From JAXGRD01 sp040766105 (GTDB lineage Bacteria > Bacillota > Clostridia > Peptostreptococcales > Anaerovoracaceae), in contig JAXGRD010000002.1 in assembly GCA_040766105.1 (NCBI GenBank), positions 248,001 to 312,000 on the forward strand: a DNA stretch of 64,000 nucleotides, given 5' to 3'. A model generated the notes under the pieces. That model worked only from the letters and a program-made list of their open reading frames with translations, had not been told where the DNA came from and did no database searches. The position numbers and the translations under genes are program-made. Positions 33,539 to 42,497 of the stretch are shown here, one piece after another (position 1 is the stretch's first letter; every line of letters starts with the position of its first letter).

Positions 33539-36500
33539 CTCCTCTTCTGAAATAAAGTTGATTTTTTTCCGATGAAAAAGGTCGTAGAGCACAGGTATCA
33601 CCACTAAGGTCATGAGGGTGGCATAGAGCAGGCCGCCGATACATACAATGGCCACCGGTTGCATCATTTCTGCGCCGCTTCCCATGCCAAAGGCCAAGGG
33701 CAGCAGGCCCAATACCGTGGTCAGCGCCGTCATGAGAACCGGCCTGGTTCTGGTGGCACTCCCTAAAATTATTGCCTCTCTCTTCTCCATGCCCTCTCGC
33801 ACCAACTGATTGATATAGTCAATGAGAACGATGGCATTGTTTACAATGACACCCATGAGGACGATAAAGCCAATCATGGAAACAACACTGATTTCGAATC
33901 CCGTAATCAGCAGTGCCAGTAGGCCTCCCGTAAAGGCCAATGGAACGGTGAACATCACAATGAATGGAGATAGAAGAGACTGGAACTGGGCAACCATGAC
34001 CAAATAAATCATGAGCATGCCCAATAAAAGCATCTGTAACAACTGCATCATGGCATCCATAATCTGTTCGCTTTCGCCGTCAAACTCTACATCTACACCC
34101 GGAGGAAGATCCATCTTCCCGATGGTTTCTTCTACATCCTTATTCACCAAAGTCGTATTGTATTCTTCTTCAATTCCTGCCCGGACAGGTATGCTCCTTC
34201 GCTGATCCTTGTGCTGGATGGACGCTAAGCTGGTATCCTCGGAAATGGTGGCAATATCGCCTAATCGGACCTCCGATCTTTGTCCGGTGGCCATATCCTG
34301 AGAAGAGATTTTCAAGTCTGCCAAGCTCTCCTTGGTGATGGTCTTGGTCTTGGTGTTGGATACCACAACATCCCTGTCCCCTCCATCGTACATCATGGAT
34401 GTGGCGGCACTTCCCTGATCCAATGCTGCAGAGACTTCTCCGTAAACTTGTGCTACGGTTAAGCCCGATTCCATGGCTTTATTTTTGTCCAAAGAAATCT
34501 TGATTTCCGGTATAGTCCCCTTGCTGCTGTCAGAAATATCCTTCACCCCTTCTACCGTAGCCAGTTCCTCTTCAATATTTCTCGTCCATGTTCGAAGCTC
34601 ATCCAGATCATCGGAGTAGACGTTGACCACGATACCCGTAGCACCCATGGCATTGGCGGCATCGGTACTGCCGGAAACCATCATCTCCATACCCGCATCC
34701 TTACCTAATTTCTCAATCCTGTTGGACACCTTTTCACTGTTCTTGATTTCCGATTCCTTCAAGCGCACAAAGATATCCAGACTGCCCCAGTCCTTCCCGC
34801 TCACATCAAAGCCCATGATGGAATTGGTGTCGCTGGTTAGCATGATTCCTACCGTCTCCACCTCTTTCATGTCCCCGATTTCCTCCATGAGGGCATCTCC
34901 GGCTTTGATCGTGTCCGCCTTGGTATAATCTTGAGGCATGGTCGCCGTAGCAGTGATTTCCGCCAGAGCCATGGAAGGCATAAAGGTAAATCCCTTGACT
35001 AAGGTTAGTCCCAAAGATCCGCCGAATAACACCAGCACCACAATCAGCACTAAGGCTCTGTGGCTCAAGACAAAGGCCATCCCCTTCTTATATCGGTCGA
35101 TTGTCTTGCTTTCCGGACCCATGACCGTCAACTTGTTGGTCTTGGACAACAGTGCTCTTCCCAAAGCAGGCACCATGGTCAAGGCAATAAACAAGCTGGC
35201 AAGCAAGGAATAGGTCACCGTCAAGGCCATATCCACAAAGAGTTCCCTTGTGATGCCGTCAACAAATACGATGGGGAAGAACACACAAATAGTAGTCAAT
35301 GTGGATGCGGTGATGGCACCGCTCACCTGAGACGCGCCCTTTATTGCCGCTTGTATCTTGCTATATCCTAAATTTCGCAGCCTATAGATGTTCTCAATAA
35401 CCACAATGGAGTTATCCACCAACATTCCTACACCCACGGCCAATCCGGAGAGAGAAATAACGTTGAGGGTTACCCCGGTAAAATACATAAGTGCCAAGGC
35501 AAAGGTCACACTGATGGGAATACTCAGGGCCGTAATGAGCGTTGGCTTCAAGTCTCTTAGGAAGAAGAGAAGGATGATAAAGGCCAGAATAGCTCCCATG
35601 AGAAGATTGCTCAGCACCGAGTCAATGACAATGTTTATATACTCACCCTGATTTGTCAGGGTGGTAAACTTCAATCCCTTGTATTCCTTCTCCAAGCTTC
35701 TGAACTCATCCTGTACATTGGATGCCATGAGGGAAGTGGAATAATCGGACTGCTTGTGAATGCTGAGAAGAACCCCATCCTTGCCATTGATCTTGCCGTA
35801 GGTATCTTCCCCGTTGTTCATATAGTTCACCGTGGCAACATCCTTAACCCGAATGGGATCGATGCCCGGCACATTGGGGTCCAAAATGACCAAGTTTTTC
35901 AGTTCTTCCGGATCTTTGATTTCATCTCCCACGGAAACTAAAACGGAATTTCCGTCTTCCGAAATACTTCCTGCGGGCATGGAAAAATTCTGTGCCGCCA
36001 AAATCTTGGACAGATTTTGGGCAGTGATGATGCTGTCCACGTTGGCGGCATTCACAGAGGTGGCAGCAGCGGCGTCAATCTGCTGAAGGGAAGATTCCAA
36101 CTGTAGCTTCATTCCCTTTAAGTAGGCATCCGTAGCCGACAACTCCGACATCTGATTGGACAGCTGAGAAGATGACACGGACATGGAAATGTTGAAGTTG
36201 CTCATGGCCAGATTCACTGAATTGTAATCTGTAGCCACCGTGTTCAGGTCTACACCTAAGGCGGATAATTCTCCGCTGTAAGGTCGCAGACCATCCAACA
36301 GCAAATCGATATTTCCTTGCACTCGTTGTGCCCCTTCCGCATCTCCAATCTGGGCGAGTGCATCTCGTTGCAACACCAAAAGCATGAGGTTTTCCAAGGT
36401 GGAAGTGACCATCTCTTCTTGGACCGCCATGGCCTGCTGGGCGGCTTGGATTTGAGATTTTCCCTGCTGAATCTGCGCAGATCCCTGCTCAGCCTGAGCA

Positions 36501-37153
36501 ATCCCGCTGTTTACCGCGGACCTAGCTTCATCGGTTTGCGCCTGCAAAGCATTCTTTACATCCAGATTCAGCGCTTCCACTTTTTCTTGGTCCAGCTCAA
36601 TGTGTATGGTGTTGGTCACCAGCCCCGCACCGTTGACACTGGCAACACCATCCACACCTTCCAACTTTCGCATCAAGTCATCTTCCACAAAGGCTGAAAC
36701 TTCAGCCGTAGACTTTCCATCCATATCCACCGCCGCAATGGTTGTGGGAATGATATTGGGGTTTAGCTTGAAAATGATGGGCTTCTGAATATCTTCACCA
36801 AAAGAACCGGAAACAAGGTCGATCTTGTCCCGAATATCTACAGACACCACGGACAAGTCCGCGTCGCTGTTAAACTCCAGCATAATCATGGAATAGTTTT
36901 CCCCTGATGTGGAAGTGATATTATCCAAGCCTTCTAAGGTAGACATCTGCTGTTCCATGGGGAGGGTCACCCGCTTCTCCACCTCTTCCGGTGTCGCACC
37001 CGGCGCGGCTGTGATGACAGCCACATAGGGAAGGTCAATGTTGGGATAGAGGTCCGGAACCATCTTATTGAAAGAAACGAAACCAAATACCAGAATCAAG
37101 ATAACAGCCACAAAGACGGTCAAAGGTTTCTTTACGCTAAATTTTGACAACAT
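33518..37153 (-). CDS. RND-family (AcrB/SwrC-like) efflux transporter with inserted helical domain
   Basis: A 1211-residue inner-membrane RND transporter. The usual layout is present: first span (~8-28), porter domain, TM2-TM6 (~510-670, with GMLVDNSIVVIEN in TM4), second porter domain and C-terminal spans (LMGVIVNNAIVLIDYINQ). It is about 170 residues longer than typical family members. The excess is one insertion at ~205-380, rich in Gln, Ala, Ser and Leu and predicted helical, falling between NALQAQ and KILAAQNFSMPAGS, which are contiguous in AcrB-like proteins. TM4 has one Asp (VDN) rather than the usual DD pair. No membrane-fusion partner gene is adjacent. Confidence 0.9.
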   Translation of the reverse strand: MLSKFSVKKPLTVFVAVILILVFGFVSFNKMVPDLYPNIDLPYVAVITAAPGATPEEVEKRVTLPMEQQMSTLEGLDNITSTSGENYSMIMLEFNSDADLSVVSVDIRDKIDLVSGSFGEDIQKPIIFKLNPNIIPTTIAAVDMDGKSTAEVSAFVEDDLMRKLEGVDGVASVNGAGLVTNTIHIELDQEKVEALNLDVKNALQAQTDEARSAVNSGIAQAEQGSAQIQQGKSQIQAAQQAMAVQEEMVTSTLENLMLLVLQRDALAQIGDAEGAQRVQGNIDLLLDGLRPYSGELSALGVDLNTVATDYNSVNLAMSNFNISMSVSSSQLSNQMSELSATDAYLKGMKLQLESSLQQIDAAAATSVNAANVDSIITAQNLSKILAAQNFSMPAGSISEDGNSVLVSVGDEIKDPEELKNLVILDPNVPGIDPIRVKDVATVNYMNNGEDTYGKINGKDGVLLSIHKQSDYSTSLMASNVQDEFRSLEKEYKGLKFTTLTNQGEYINIVIDSVLSNLLMGAILAFIILLFFLRDLKPTLITALSIPISVTFALALMYFTGVTLNVISLSGLAVGVGMLVDNSIVVIENIYRLRNLGYSKIQAAIKGASQVSGAITASTLTTICVFFPIVFVDGITRELFVDMALTVTYSLLASLFIALTMVPALGRALLSKTNKLTVMGPESKTIDRYKKGMAFVLSHRALVLIVVLVLFGGSLGLTLVKGFTFMPSMALAEITATATMPQDYTKADTIKAGDALMEEIGDMKEVETVGIMLTSDTNSIMGFDVSGKDWGSLDIFVRLKESEIKNSEKVSNRIEKLGKDAGMEMMVSGSTDAANAMGATGIVVNVYSDDLDELRTWTRNIEEELATVEGVKDISDSSKGTIPEIKISLDKNKAMESGLTVAQVYGEVSAALDQGSAATSMMYDGGDRDVVVSNTKTKTITKESLADLKISSQDMATGQRSEVRLGDIATISEDTSLASIQHKDQRRSIPVRAGIEEEYNTTLVNKDVEETIGKMDLPPGVDVEFDGESEQIMDAMMQLLQMLLLGMLMIYLVMVAQFQSLLSPFIVMFTVPLAFTGGLLALLITGFEISVVSMIGFIVLMGVIVNNAIVLIDYINQLVREGMEKREAIILGSATRTRPVLMTALTTVLGLLPLAFGMGSGAEMMQPVAIVCIGGLLYATLMTLVVIPVLYDLFHRKKINFISEEELTMNEA

Positions 37154-37212
37154 AGATGGATACCTCTATTTCCTTTCACAAAGTCAAGCAATTATACCAT
37201 AAAAAAAGAAAT

Positions 37213-37249
37213 GAAAAAACCATGTACAAAGAACTCATCCTGTACATGG
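37213..37249 (-). terminator. Rho-independent terminator after tRNA-Leu(GAG)
   Basis: On the minus strand a 9-bp perfect stem (CCATGTACA/TGTACATGG, 12-base loop) is followed by TTTTTTCATTTC. It lies a few bases after the tRNA 3' end and before the RND gene. Confidence 0.88.
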
Positions 37250-37255
37250 CCAATG

Positions 37256-37340
37256 TGGTGCGCCCGACCAGACTTGAACTGGTACGATGTTACTCACACG
37301 CCCCTCAAACGTGCGCGTCTGCCGATTCCGCCACGGGCGC
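37256..37340 (-). tRNA. tRNA-Leu (anticodon GAG)
   Basis: An 85-base tRNA with encoded CCA. Acceptor stem GCGCCCG pairs with CGGGCGC, anticodon stem CACGT/GCGTG encloses TTGAGGG with anticodon GAG, and there is a long variable arm. It has its own promoter and terminator. Confidence 0.95.
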
Positions 37341-37349
37341 CTGTCACAA

Positions 37350-37766
37350 TTAGTTATTATAGCGGTTTTTAGCAGTCATTTCAATAACAACTTTTATTTT
37401 TAGTAAAATAGCATTATCCGGGGAAGATGTAAGCCAACGCACCTCTGCTTCTTTCGTTGCAAAGGTAATCTTGTTAACTTGTCCGTCTTCGGCATAGTAA
37501 ACCAGCATCCCTGTTTCCGGTGGCGGATATTCCTCAAATCCCATAATAGGTTCTTCCAGTTCCAGTTCTTCTCGATTCCTGTATTTCTCTCCTGTAGGCT
37601 CTCCACCCTTTAGGATTTCATACTGTTCATTATCAAGATACTGAATCACGCTTCCCGGTTGCATATAATCGGGAATCACCGCCCCTTCCTGTATTTGCCC
37701 ATCAGAAGCATATACCGTCTGTGATACTAAGATGGCAAGGATAATGCCAATAATTGTAACTCGCAC
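37350..37766 (-). CDS. Small secreted protein of unknown function
   Basis: A 138-residue protein I do not recognise. It starts at a GTG with AAAGGAG five bases upstream. A signal peptide is visible (RVTIIGIILAILVSQTVYA, likely cut after VYA). The mature part is acidic in the middle (REELELEEP, GFEEYPPPE) and more basic at the end (VVIEMTAKNRYNN). It lies 32 bases after the aldehyde dehydrogenase gene and may be the last gene of that operon. Its 3' end contains the tRNA-Leu promoter. Confidence 0.7.
   Translation of the reverse strand: MRVTIIGIILAILVSQTVYASDGQIQEGAVIPDYMQPGSVIQYLDNEQYEILKGGEPTGEKYRNREELELEEPIMGFEEYPPPETGMLVYYAEDGQVNKITFATKEAEVRWLTSSPDNAILLKIKVVIEMTAKNRYNN
37356..37384 (-). 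promoter_or_regulatory. Promoter of tRNA-Leu(GAG)
   Basis: Minus-strand TTGAAA (37384-37379) and perfect TATAAT (37361-37356) are spaced by 17 bases, 16 bases before the tRNA 5' end. Both hexamers lie within the last codons of the small secreted protein. Confidence 0.72.
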
Positions 37767-37798
37767 TCCGACTCCTTTCCGTTTCTAATTATCTCAAC

Positions 37799-39172
37799 CT
37801 ATCCCCTCAGCAAAAACCGAGGCAGTGTCTTTTCCCTATCCTTGTAGGGATGGTGTCGCATAGGGATATCCAATAGAAGAGATTTATGAAGAACGCTCTT
37901 CTTGTGGGAAAAGGTGTCAAAGGATGCCTTTCCGTGATATCTCCCTATGCCGCTTGCCCCTACGCCACCGAAGGGCATGAAGGGAGAAATCATATGGAGA
38001 AGGGTGTCATTGATGCAACCACCTCCAAAGGGAATTTCCCTCAGAATTCTTCTTTCCATCCTCTTATCCTTGGTGAACAAGTAGAGGGCCAAGGGTTTCG
38101 CTCTGTCATTTACAAAATCTATTACCTCGTCCACAGAATCCCATGCCAGTATGGGTAGTACAGGTCCGAAGATTTCCGTAGTCATGAGAGGCGAATCCTT
38201 GTCCGGCTCATCTACCAAGGTTAACTTCATCTGTCTGCTTTCTTCCAGAACCTCACCGCCGAAAATCACACCTTGTCCCTCCATCAGGTCACAAATTCTC
38301 TGAAAATGTCCCTGGGTAATAATGGCAGGCGCCGTCTCTCGGAAGTAGTCATCGTCGGGAAACATTAATTCATATCTTCTTTTCAGTTCTTCCACCAATT
38401 CATCCTTCACGGAAGCTTCCACCAAAATATAGTCGGGTGCCACACAGGTCTGACCGCTGTTCATCATCTTCCCAAAGAGGATTCGCTTTGCAGCCTCCTG
38501 CATATCTGCCGACCTGTCCACAATACAGGGGGACTTACCACCCAGTTCCAGGGTAACAGGCGTCAGACGTTTTGCTGCGGCTTCCATGACCGTCTTGCCC
38601 ACCGTTGGACTTCCCGTAAAGAAAATATAATCGAACTCCAAGTCCAAAAGTGCCTGATTTTCCTTTCTTCCCCCTTCCACAACCTTGATGTAGTCACTGC
38701 TGAAGGCTTCTTCCAAGAGGACTTTCAATATGTGAGAAGATGCACCGCTGTAAGCAGATGGCTTTACAAAAGCGCAATTTCCGGCGCAGATCGCACCGAT
38801 GAGGGGCGCCAAGGTCAGTTGGATGGGATAGTTCCAAGGAGACATGATGAGAACCACACCGTAGGGGTCGGAATAGATCCTCCCTCGTCCGGGGAACTGG
38901 GGAAGAGATATCCTCGCTCCTTTGGGACGCATCCAACTTCGGAGTTTGCTCTTTGCATGAGCAAGCTCGGCATAAATGATACCTAATTCACTCATGAAGC
39001 CTTCATAAGGTGCTTTATTCAAATCCTTTTCTAGGGCACCAAGGATTTCCTCTTCATGCCTTTCCAGAGAGGCCTGCAGTTTCTCAAGCTGTGCCAGTCT
39101 GTATTCGTAAGGCAGCGTCTTCTTGCTGCGGAAAAATGCCCTGCTTTTCTCTAGGTTTTCATGCAAGTTCAT
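37799..39172 (-). CDS. Class-3 (fatty) aldehyde dehydrogenase
   Basis: NAD(P)-dependent aldehyde dehydrogenase of 457 residues. The catalytic cysteine is in NSGQTCVAPDY, the general-base glutamate in VTLELGGKSP, and the active-site region SPWNYPIQLTLAPL and the MPFGGVGASGIGRYHG tail motif are class-3 features. Members of this class often oxidise medium- or long-chain aldehydes. The start at 39172 follows AGAGGAG and overlaps the TetR stop (ATGA). It is the last enzyme gene of the SCP2-aminotransferase-transketolase operon, which suggests it handles an aldehyde in that pathway. Confidence 0.88.
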   Translation of the reverse strand: MNLHENLEKSRAFFRSKKTLPYEYRLAQLEKLQASLERHEEEILGALEKDLNKAPYEGFMSELGIIYAELAHAKSKLRSWMRPKGARISLPQFPGRGRIYSDPYGVVLIMSPWNYPIQLTLAPLIGAICAGNCAFVKPSAYSGASSHILKVLLEEAFSSDYIKVVEGGRKENQALLDLEFDYIFFTGSPTVGKTVMEAAAKRLTPVTLELGGKSPCIVDRSADMQEAAKRILFGKMMNSGQTCVAPDYILVEASVKDELVEELKRRYELMFPDDDYFRETAPAIITQGHFQRICDLMEGQGVIFGGEVLEESRQMKLTLVDEPDKDSPLMTTEIFGPVLPILAWDSVDEVIDFVNDRAKPLALYLFTKDKRMERRILREIPFGGGCINDTLLHMISPFMPFGGVGASGIGRYHGKASFDTFSHKKSVLHKSLLLDIPMRHHPYKDREKTLPRFLLRG

Positions 39173-39822
39173 CGAAAACTCCTCTCCACCAATTGGCGCA
39201 ATCCGTTGCAAATCCGTTCTTCATCTTCCATGGCATCTTCTCCCAAATAATTGGCAAGGCGCGCCTTGTAGTAGGTGGATGCATAGGAAAGTTGCAGAGA
39301 AATAACTAGGTTGTCAAGATAATAGGCAGCTAGGGGAACATCCAGGTCCTTTCGCACCTCCCCCTTCTCCTTTGCCCTTTCAAAGATTTCCGTATACACG
39401 TGAATAAAGCTTACTTCCATTTTTTCCGACAGCCTCTTGGCCATGGGCGCCAGCTGTTCCGTACTCAAATTTAAGTAGAGCTTGCAAAGATCCGGATGCT
39501 TCTTTGCATAGACCACCGTCATGTGAAACAAACGGTCAATCACTTCAAAGACCGTATCTTCCTTATAGCGAATATCCTCCAACACCTGGTTGAGGACCGC
39601 CATTCCCTTTTCCACCATGGCAAGAAACATGTCTTCCTTGGAATCAAAATAGGAATACAAGGACCCTACACTAATTCCTGCCTTTTGCGCGATTACGTTG
39701 ATATTGGCAGCACCGTAGCCCAGTTCCGCAAATTCGGAAACGGCAATATCAAAGATGCGCTTCTTTTTGTCCTCTGATATTCTATCGAAGGTTTCCTTGT
39801 GAAAATTCTTCTTCTCGTCCAT
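39169..39822 (-). CDS. TetR-family transcriptional regulator
   Basis: A 217-residue repressor. The N-terminal helix-turn-helix is clear (INVIAQKAGISVGSLYSYFDSKEDM, about residues 40-64), followed by an all-helical ligand-binding domain. It is encoded inside the operon, overlapping the aldehyde dehydrogenase by 4 bases. The likely binding site is the FadR-like palindrome before the first gene of the operon (44538-44555); this would make it an autoregulating, lipid- or acyl-CoA-responsive repressor (inference). Confidence 0.88.
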   Translation of the reverse strand: MDEKKNFHKETFDRISEDKKKRIFDIAVSEFAELGYGAANINVIAQKAGISVGSLYSYFDSKEDMFLAMVEKGMAVLNQVLEDIRYKEDTVFEVIDRLFHMTVVYAKKHPDLCKLYLNLSTEQLAPMAKRLSEKMEVSFIHVYTEIFERAKEKGEVRKDLDVPLAAYYLDNLVISLQLSYASTYYKARLANYLGEDAMEDEERICNGLRQLVERSFR

Positions 39823-39851
39823 TCTTCCTCCTATATCGTAAAGCCATTATA

Positions 39852-40628
39852 TCATTGAACATATTTTCCTACCAGCATCATATAATCTCCGATCTTTGCA
39901 CCGAACTCGGGAGCCCCCTCCATAATCAGCTTGTGTTCCGCCGTCATGGTGAGAAGATCCCCTGTCTGGAGAAGAATCGCCAAGGCGCTGTCGATATCGG
40001 CAAAACGCATGTTGAAGAAGGGCTTGGACCTGGTGTACTTTCCTCTCGCCGCCTTGCTCTTGCCCGCTTTGATGCGAAGATAGGCGGAGACATCTTCCTG
40101 ACCGTCCACACTCCATCCATAGACTCTGTCGGGGCTGACTGCCGTCCATCGGCTCACTTCCGGATGACCGCACTTGTTTAATACACTGATGCCACCGGAA
40201 AGGAGATAAAAGTACAACCTGGTAGTCAAAATCTTGACCTCTTCCTCTTTTGGCGCTTCCTTGGCGCCTAGGAGGGAAGACATCTTGAGAAGAGTCTTGA
40301 AGGTTGCAATAAGGAGCCCCGGCTTTGTGAAGCCATGAATCTTTGGCAGACTCTTGGTGCTTCCCTTGAAAAAGGCGATAAACTTTTCCAAGGAAGAAAA
40401 GGATAGCTCCACATCGGGGCTGATTTCCGAGAGACCCAGCTGTGTCTTGATTTCACCATTCTCCACCACGAAGTGGGTTCCCCATTTCTCCTCTCCGGCA
40501 CGTGTGCTGATTTGAATGATTCCGCTCTTTCCTTCAAAGCTCTTTTTCAAGGGCGTGCGAAGAGCAACCTCCTTCATGAGAGGAATGACCGCATTGAGAA
40601 ACAGTTTTCCGCTATACATATTATCCAT
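39852..40628 (-). CDS. SCP2-like lipid-binding domain protein (second copy)
   Basis: A 258-residue protein with a sterol-carrier-like domain around residues 40-125 (ENGEIKTQLG, DVELSFSSLEKFIAFFKGS, IHGFTKPGLL). It is paralogous to the first gene of the operon (43755-44513): both have the same order of motifs and similar ends (AILLQTGDLLTMTAEHKLIM and IGDYMMLVGKYVQ, against GILRGELDSYACIGSGKLKL and LNKLLSLVSTYLQ). SCP2 domains hold acyl or lipid substrates in a hydrophobic tunnel. The start at 40628 follows GAGGTG and lies just past the transketolase stop. Its precise role is unknown. Confidence 0.72.
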   Translation of the reverse strand: MDNMYSGKLFLNAVIPLMKEVALRTPLKKSFEGKSGIIQISTRAGEEKWGTHFVVENGEIKTQLGLSEISPDVELSFSSLEKFIAFFKGSTKSLPKIHGFTKPGLLIATFKTLLKMSSLLGAKEAPKEEEVKILTTRLYFYLLSGGISVLNKCGHPEVSRWTAVSPDRVYGWSVDGQEDVSAYLRIKAGKSKAARGKYTRSKPFFNMRFADIDSALAILLQTGDLLTMTAEHKLIMEGAPEFGAKIGDYMMLVGKYVQ

Positions 40629-40629
40629 A

Positions 40630-41634
40630 TCACACCTCGTCGTCCCAGTCATCGTTTTCTTCAAAGTCCATGTTGAGAAGCTCACCGGCACAGGTCATGA
40701 TGCCGTTGGTGTCGATTCCATGGAAGCTCATGAGATCCTCATGATATCCAATGGGAGAAAATTGGTCCTGGAGACCAAGTCGCCGAAAGGCACACCCCAT
40801 GCCCCCTTCCGCGATGACCTCCGCTACTGCACCGCCCAATCCGCCGATGACCGTGTGATCTTCCGCCGTAATAATTCTGCGAGTATCGTGAACCGCTTCC
40901 ATAATCGCTTCCTTGTCAATAGGTTTGATGGAATGCATGTCCAAGACTCTTGCTTTGATACCCTGACCTTCGTCCAGTTCTTTCGCTGCTTGCACTGCCT
41001 GAAATACCGCCGACCCGCAGGCTATGATGGTCAAGTCCGTTCCTTCTGCCAACTTTACCGCCTTGCCGATTTCAAAACCGTATTCCGTGTCTTCATAGAC
41101 TTTCTGGTCGAAGCCTCTGTTGATTCTAATATAAACCGGTCCGTCTTTTTCCACTGCCGCCCTTACCGCTGCAGCCGTTTCCATCCCATCCGCCGGTACT
41201 AAGACAGTTAAATTGGCCAAAGAACGCATGATGGCAATGTCCTCCGTGGAGTGGTGGGTGGTTCCTGCCTGGCCGAAGGATGTTCCTGCGTGGGAACCAA
41301 TCATCTTTACATTGAGATTCTGGTAGCAAATGTCCGTGTGGACCTGATCTAAGCCACGACAGGAGTTGAAGATGGCAAATGCAGAGGTGAAGGGTATGAG
41401 CCCACTCTTTGCCATGCCGGCGGAAATCCCGTACATGTTTTGCTCTGCAATGCCCACGTTGTAGAATCGTTCCGGAAACTCCTTTTCAAAACCGCCAATC
41501 TTGGTGGACTTTGCCAAGTCGGAAGTAAGCACAACAATGCGCTCATCTTCCCGCGCCAGGTCACAGAGCATCTTTGCATAGACTTCTGCAGTGGATAGTT
41601 TCGTCGTATCTAGGCTGGTATATGTGATTCCCAT
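40630..41634 (-). CDS. Transketolase, C-terminal subunit
   Basis: A 334-residue subunit carrying the pyrimidine-binding and C-terminal domains of a split transketolase. The glutamate-bearing RFYNVGIAEQNMYGISAGMA motif that activates thiamine diphosphate is present, and GTTHHSTEDIAIMR and YIRINRG are family segments. With the N-terminal subunit it would form an enzyme moving two-carbon units from a ketose or ketoacid to an aldehyde. Split transketolases are common in archaea and clostridia. Start and stop of the two halves are 1 base apart. Confidence 0.9.
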   Translation of the reverse strand: MGITYTSLDTTKLSTAEVYAKMLCDLAREDERIVVLTSDLAKSTKIGGFEKEFPERFYNVGIAEQNMYGISAGMAKSGLIPFTSAFAIFNSCRGLDQVHTDICYQNLNVKMIGSHAGTSFGQAGTTHHSTEDIAIMRSLANLTVLVPADGMETAAAVRAAVEKDGPVYIRINRGFDQKVYEDTEYGFEIGKAVKLAEGTDLTIIACGSAVFQAVQAAKELDEGQGIKARVLDMHSIKPIDKEAIMEAVHDTRRIITAEDHTVIGGLGGAVAEVIAEGGMGCAFRRLGLQDQFSPIGYHEDLMSFHGIDTNGIMTCAGELLNMDFEENDDWDDEV

Positions 41635-41635
41635 G

Positions 41636-42496
41636 TTACACTCCTTTCACTGCTGCCAGTCGCTTTTCATAATAGAGGTCCAAACTTTCATGAGCCTGCT
41701 TTGCCAATGCTTCGTCAATGGCTCCGTAGTGCCATCGATAATCACCGGCCGCAAAGTCTACGCCCTGTCCTTTTACCGTATCTAAGATGATGCAGGTAGG
41801 TGTTTCTCTGTTCTTTGCTCCGGATATGGCCTCCTCAATGGCAACAAAATCATGACCGTCGATTACTTCCGTATGGAAACCAAAGGCCGTCCACTTGTCA
41901 GCAAAGGGTTCCAGCTTCATAATGTCTTCCGTGTTTCCGTCAATCATGGCATGATTTCGATCCACAAAGGTAATCAAGTTATGGGCATTGAAGTGAGATA
42001 CGGCCATGGCCGCTTCCCACACCGCCCCTTCGTCGCACTCTCCGTCTCCCAACATACAGTAGACAGTGTAGTCCTTCTGTTTCAAGGTCGCCGTCAATGC
42101 CATACCCAAGGCGATGGACAAACCGTGACCCAAAGATCCGGTGGAAGCTTCCACCCCCGGTACCTTGGTAGAGTCCAAGTGAATTCCCAACTTGGATCCG
42201 GTGAGATTAAAGGTCTTCAAATCCTCCTTCTCGATGTACCCCAAATCTGCCAAGATGGCCACAAAGCCAATGCCCGCATGGCCTTTGGAAAGAACAAACC
42301 TATCCCGATCTTCCCACTGGGGATCATCCCTTTTGAGACTCATTTCATGGTAATAGAGAAGCGTCGCCGCATCGATCATACTCAGGGCACCACCTAGGTG
42401 GCCGCTTCCTGCGTGATACACCGTATCCACTATGGTATGACGAAGTTCATGAGCCTTTGCTTCCAGCTCCAATCTTTTTTCTTCGGTCAGCGCCAT
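41636..42496 (-). CDS. Transketolase, N-terminal (thiamine-diphosphate) subunit
   Basis: A 286-residue subunit carrying the thiamine-diphosphate pyrophosphate-binding domain. The metal/cofactor motif is LGDGECDEGAVWEAAMAVSHFNAHNLITFVDRN (GDGE...N type), shown here in part. SKGHAGIGFVAIL, STGSLGHGLSIALGMA and the GHLGGALSMID opening are typical. The start at 42496 follows AAAGGAG by six bases. It pairs with the C-terminal subunit in the same operon; whether it replaces a housekeeping transketolase or serves a dedicated pathway cannot be told here. Confidence 0.9.
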   Translation of the reverse strand: MALTEEKRLELEAKAHELRHTIVDTVYHAGSGHLGGALSMIDAATLLYYHEMSLKRDDPQWEDRDRFVLSKGHAGIGFVAILADLGYIEKEDLKTFNLTGSKLGIHLDSTKVPGVEASTGSLGHGLSIALGMALTATLKQKDYTVYCMLGDGECDEGAVWEAAMAVSHFNAHNLITFVDRNHAMIDGNTEDIMKLEPFADKWTAFGFHTEVIDGHDFVAIEEAISGAKNRETPTCIILDTVKGQGVDFAAGDYRWHYGAIDEALAKQAHESLDLYYEKRLAAVKGV

Positions 42497-42497
42497 A

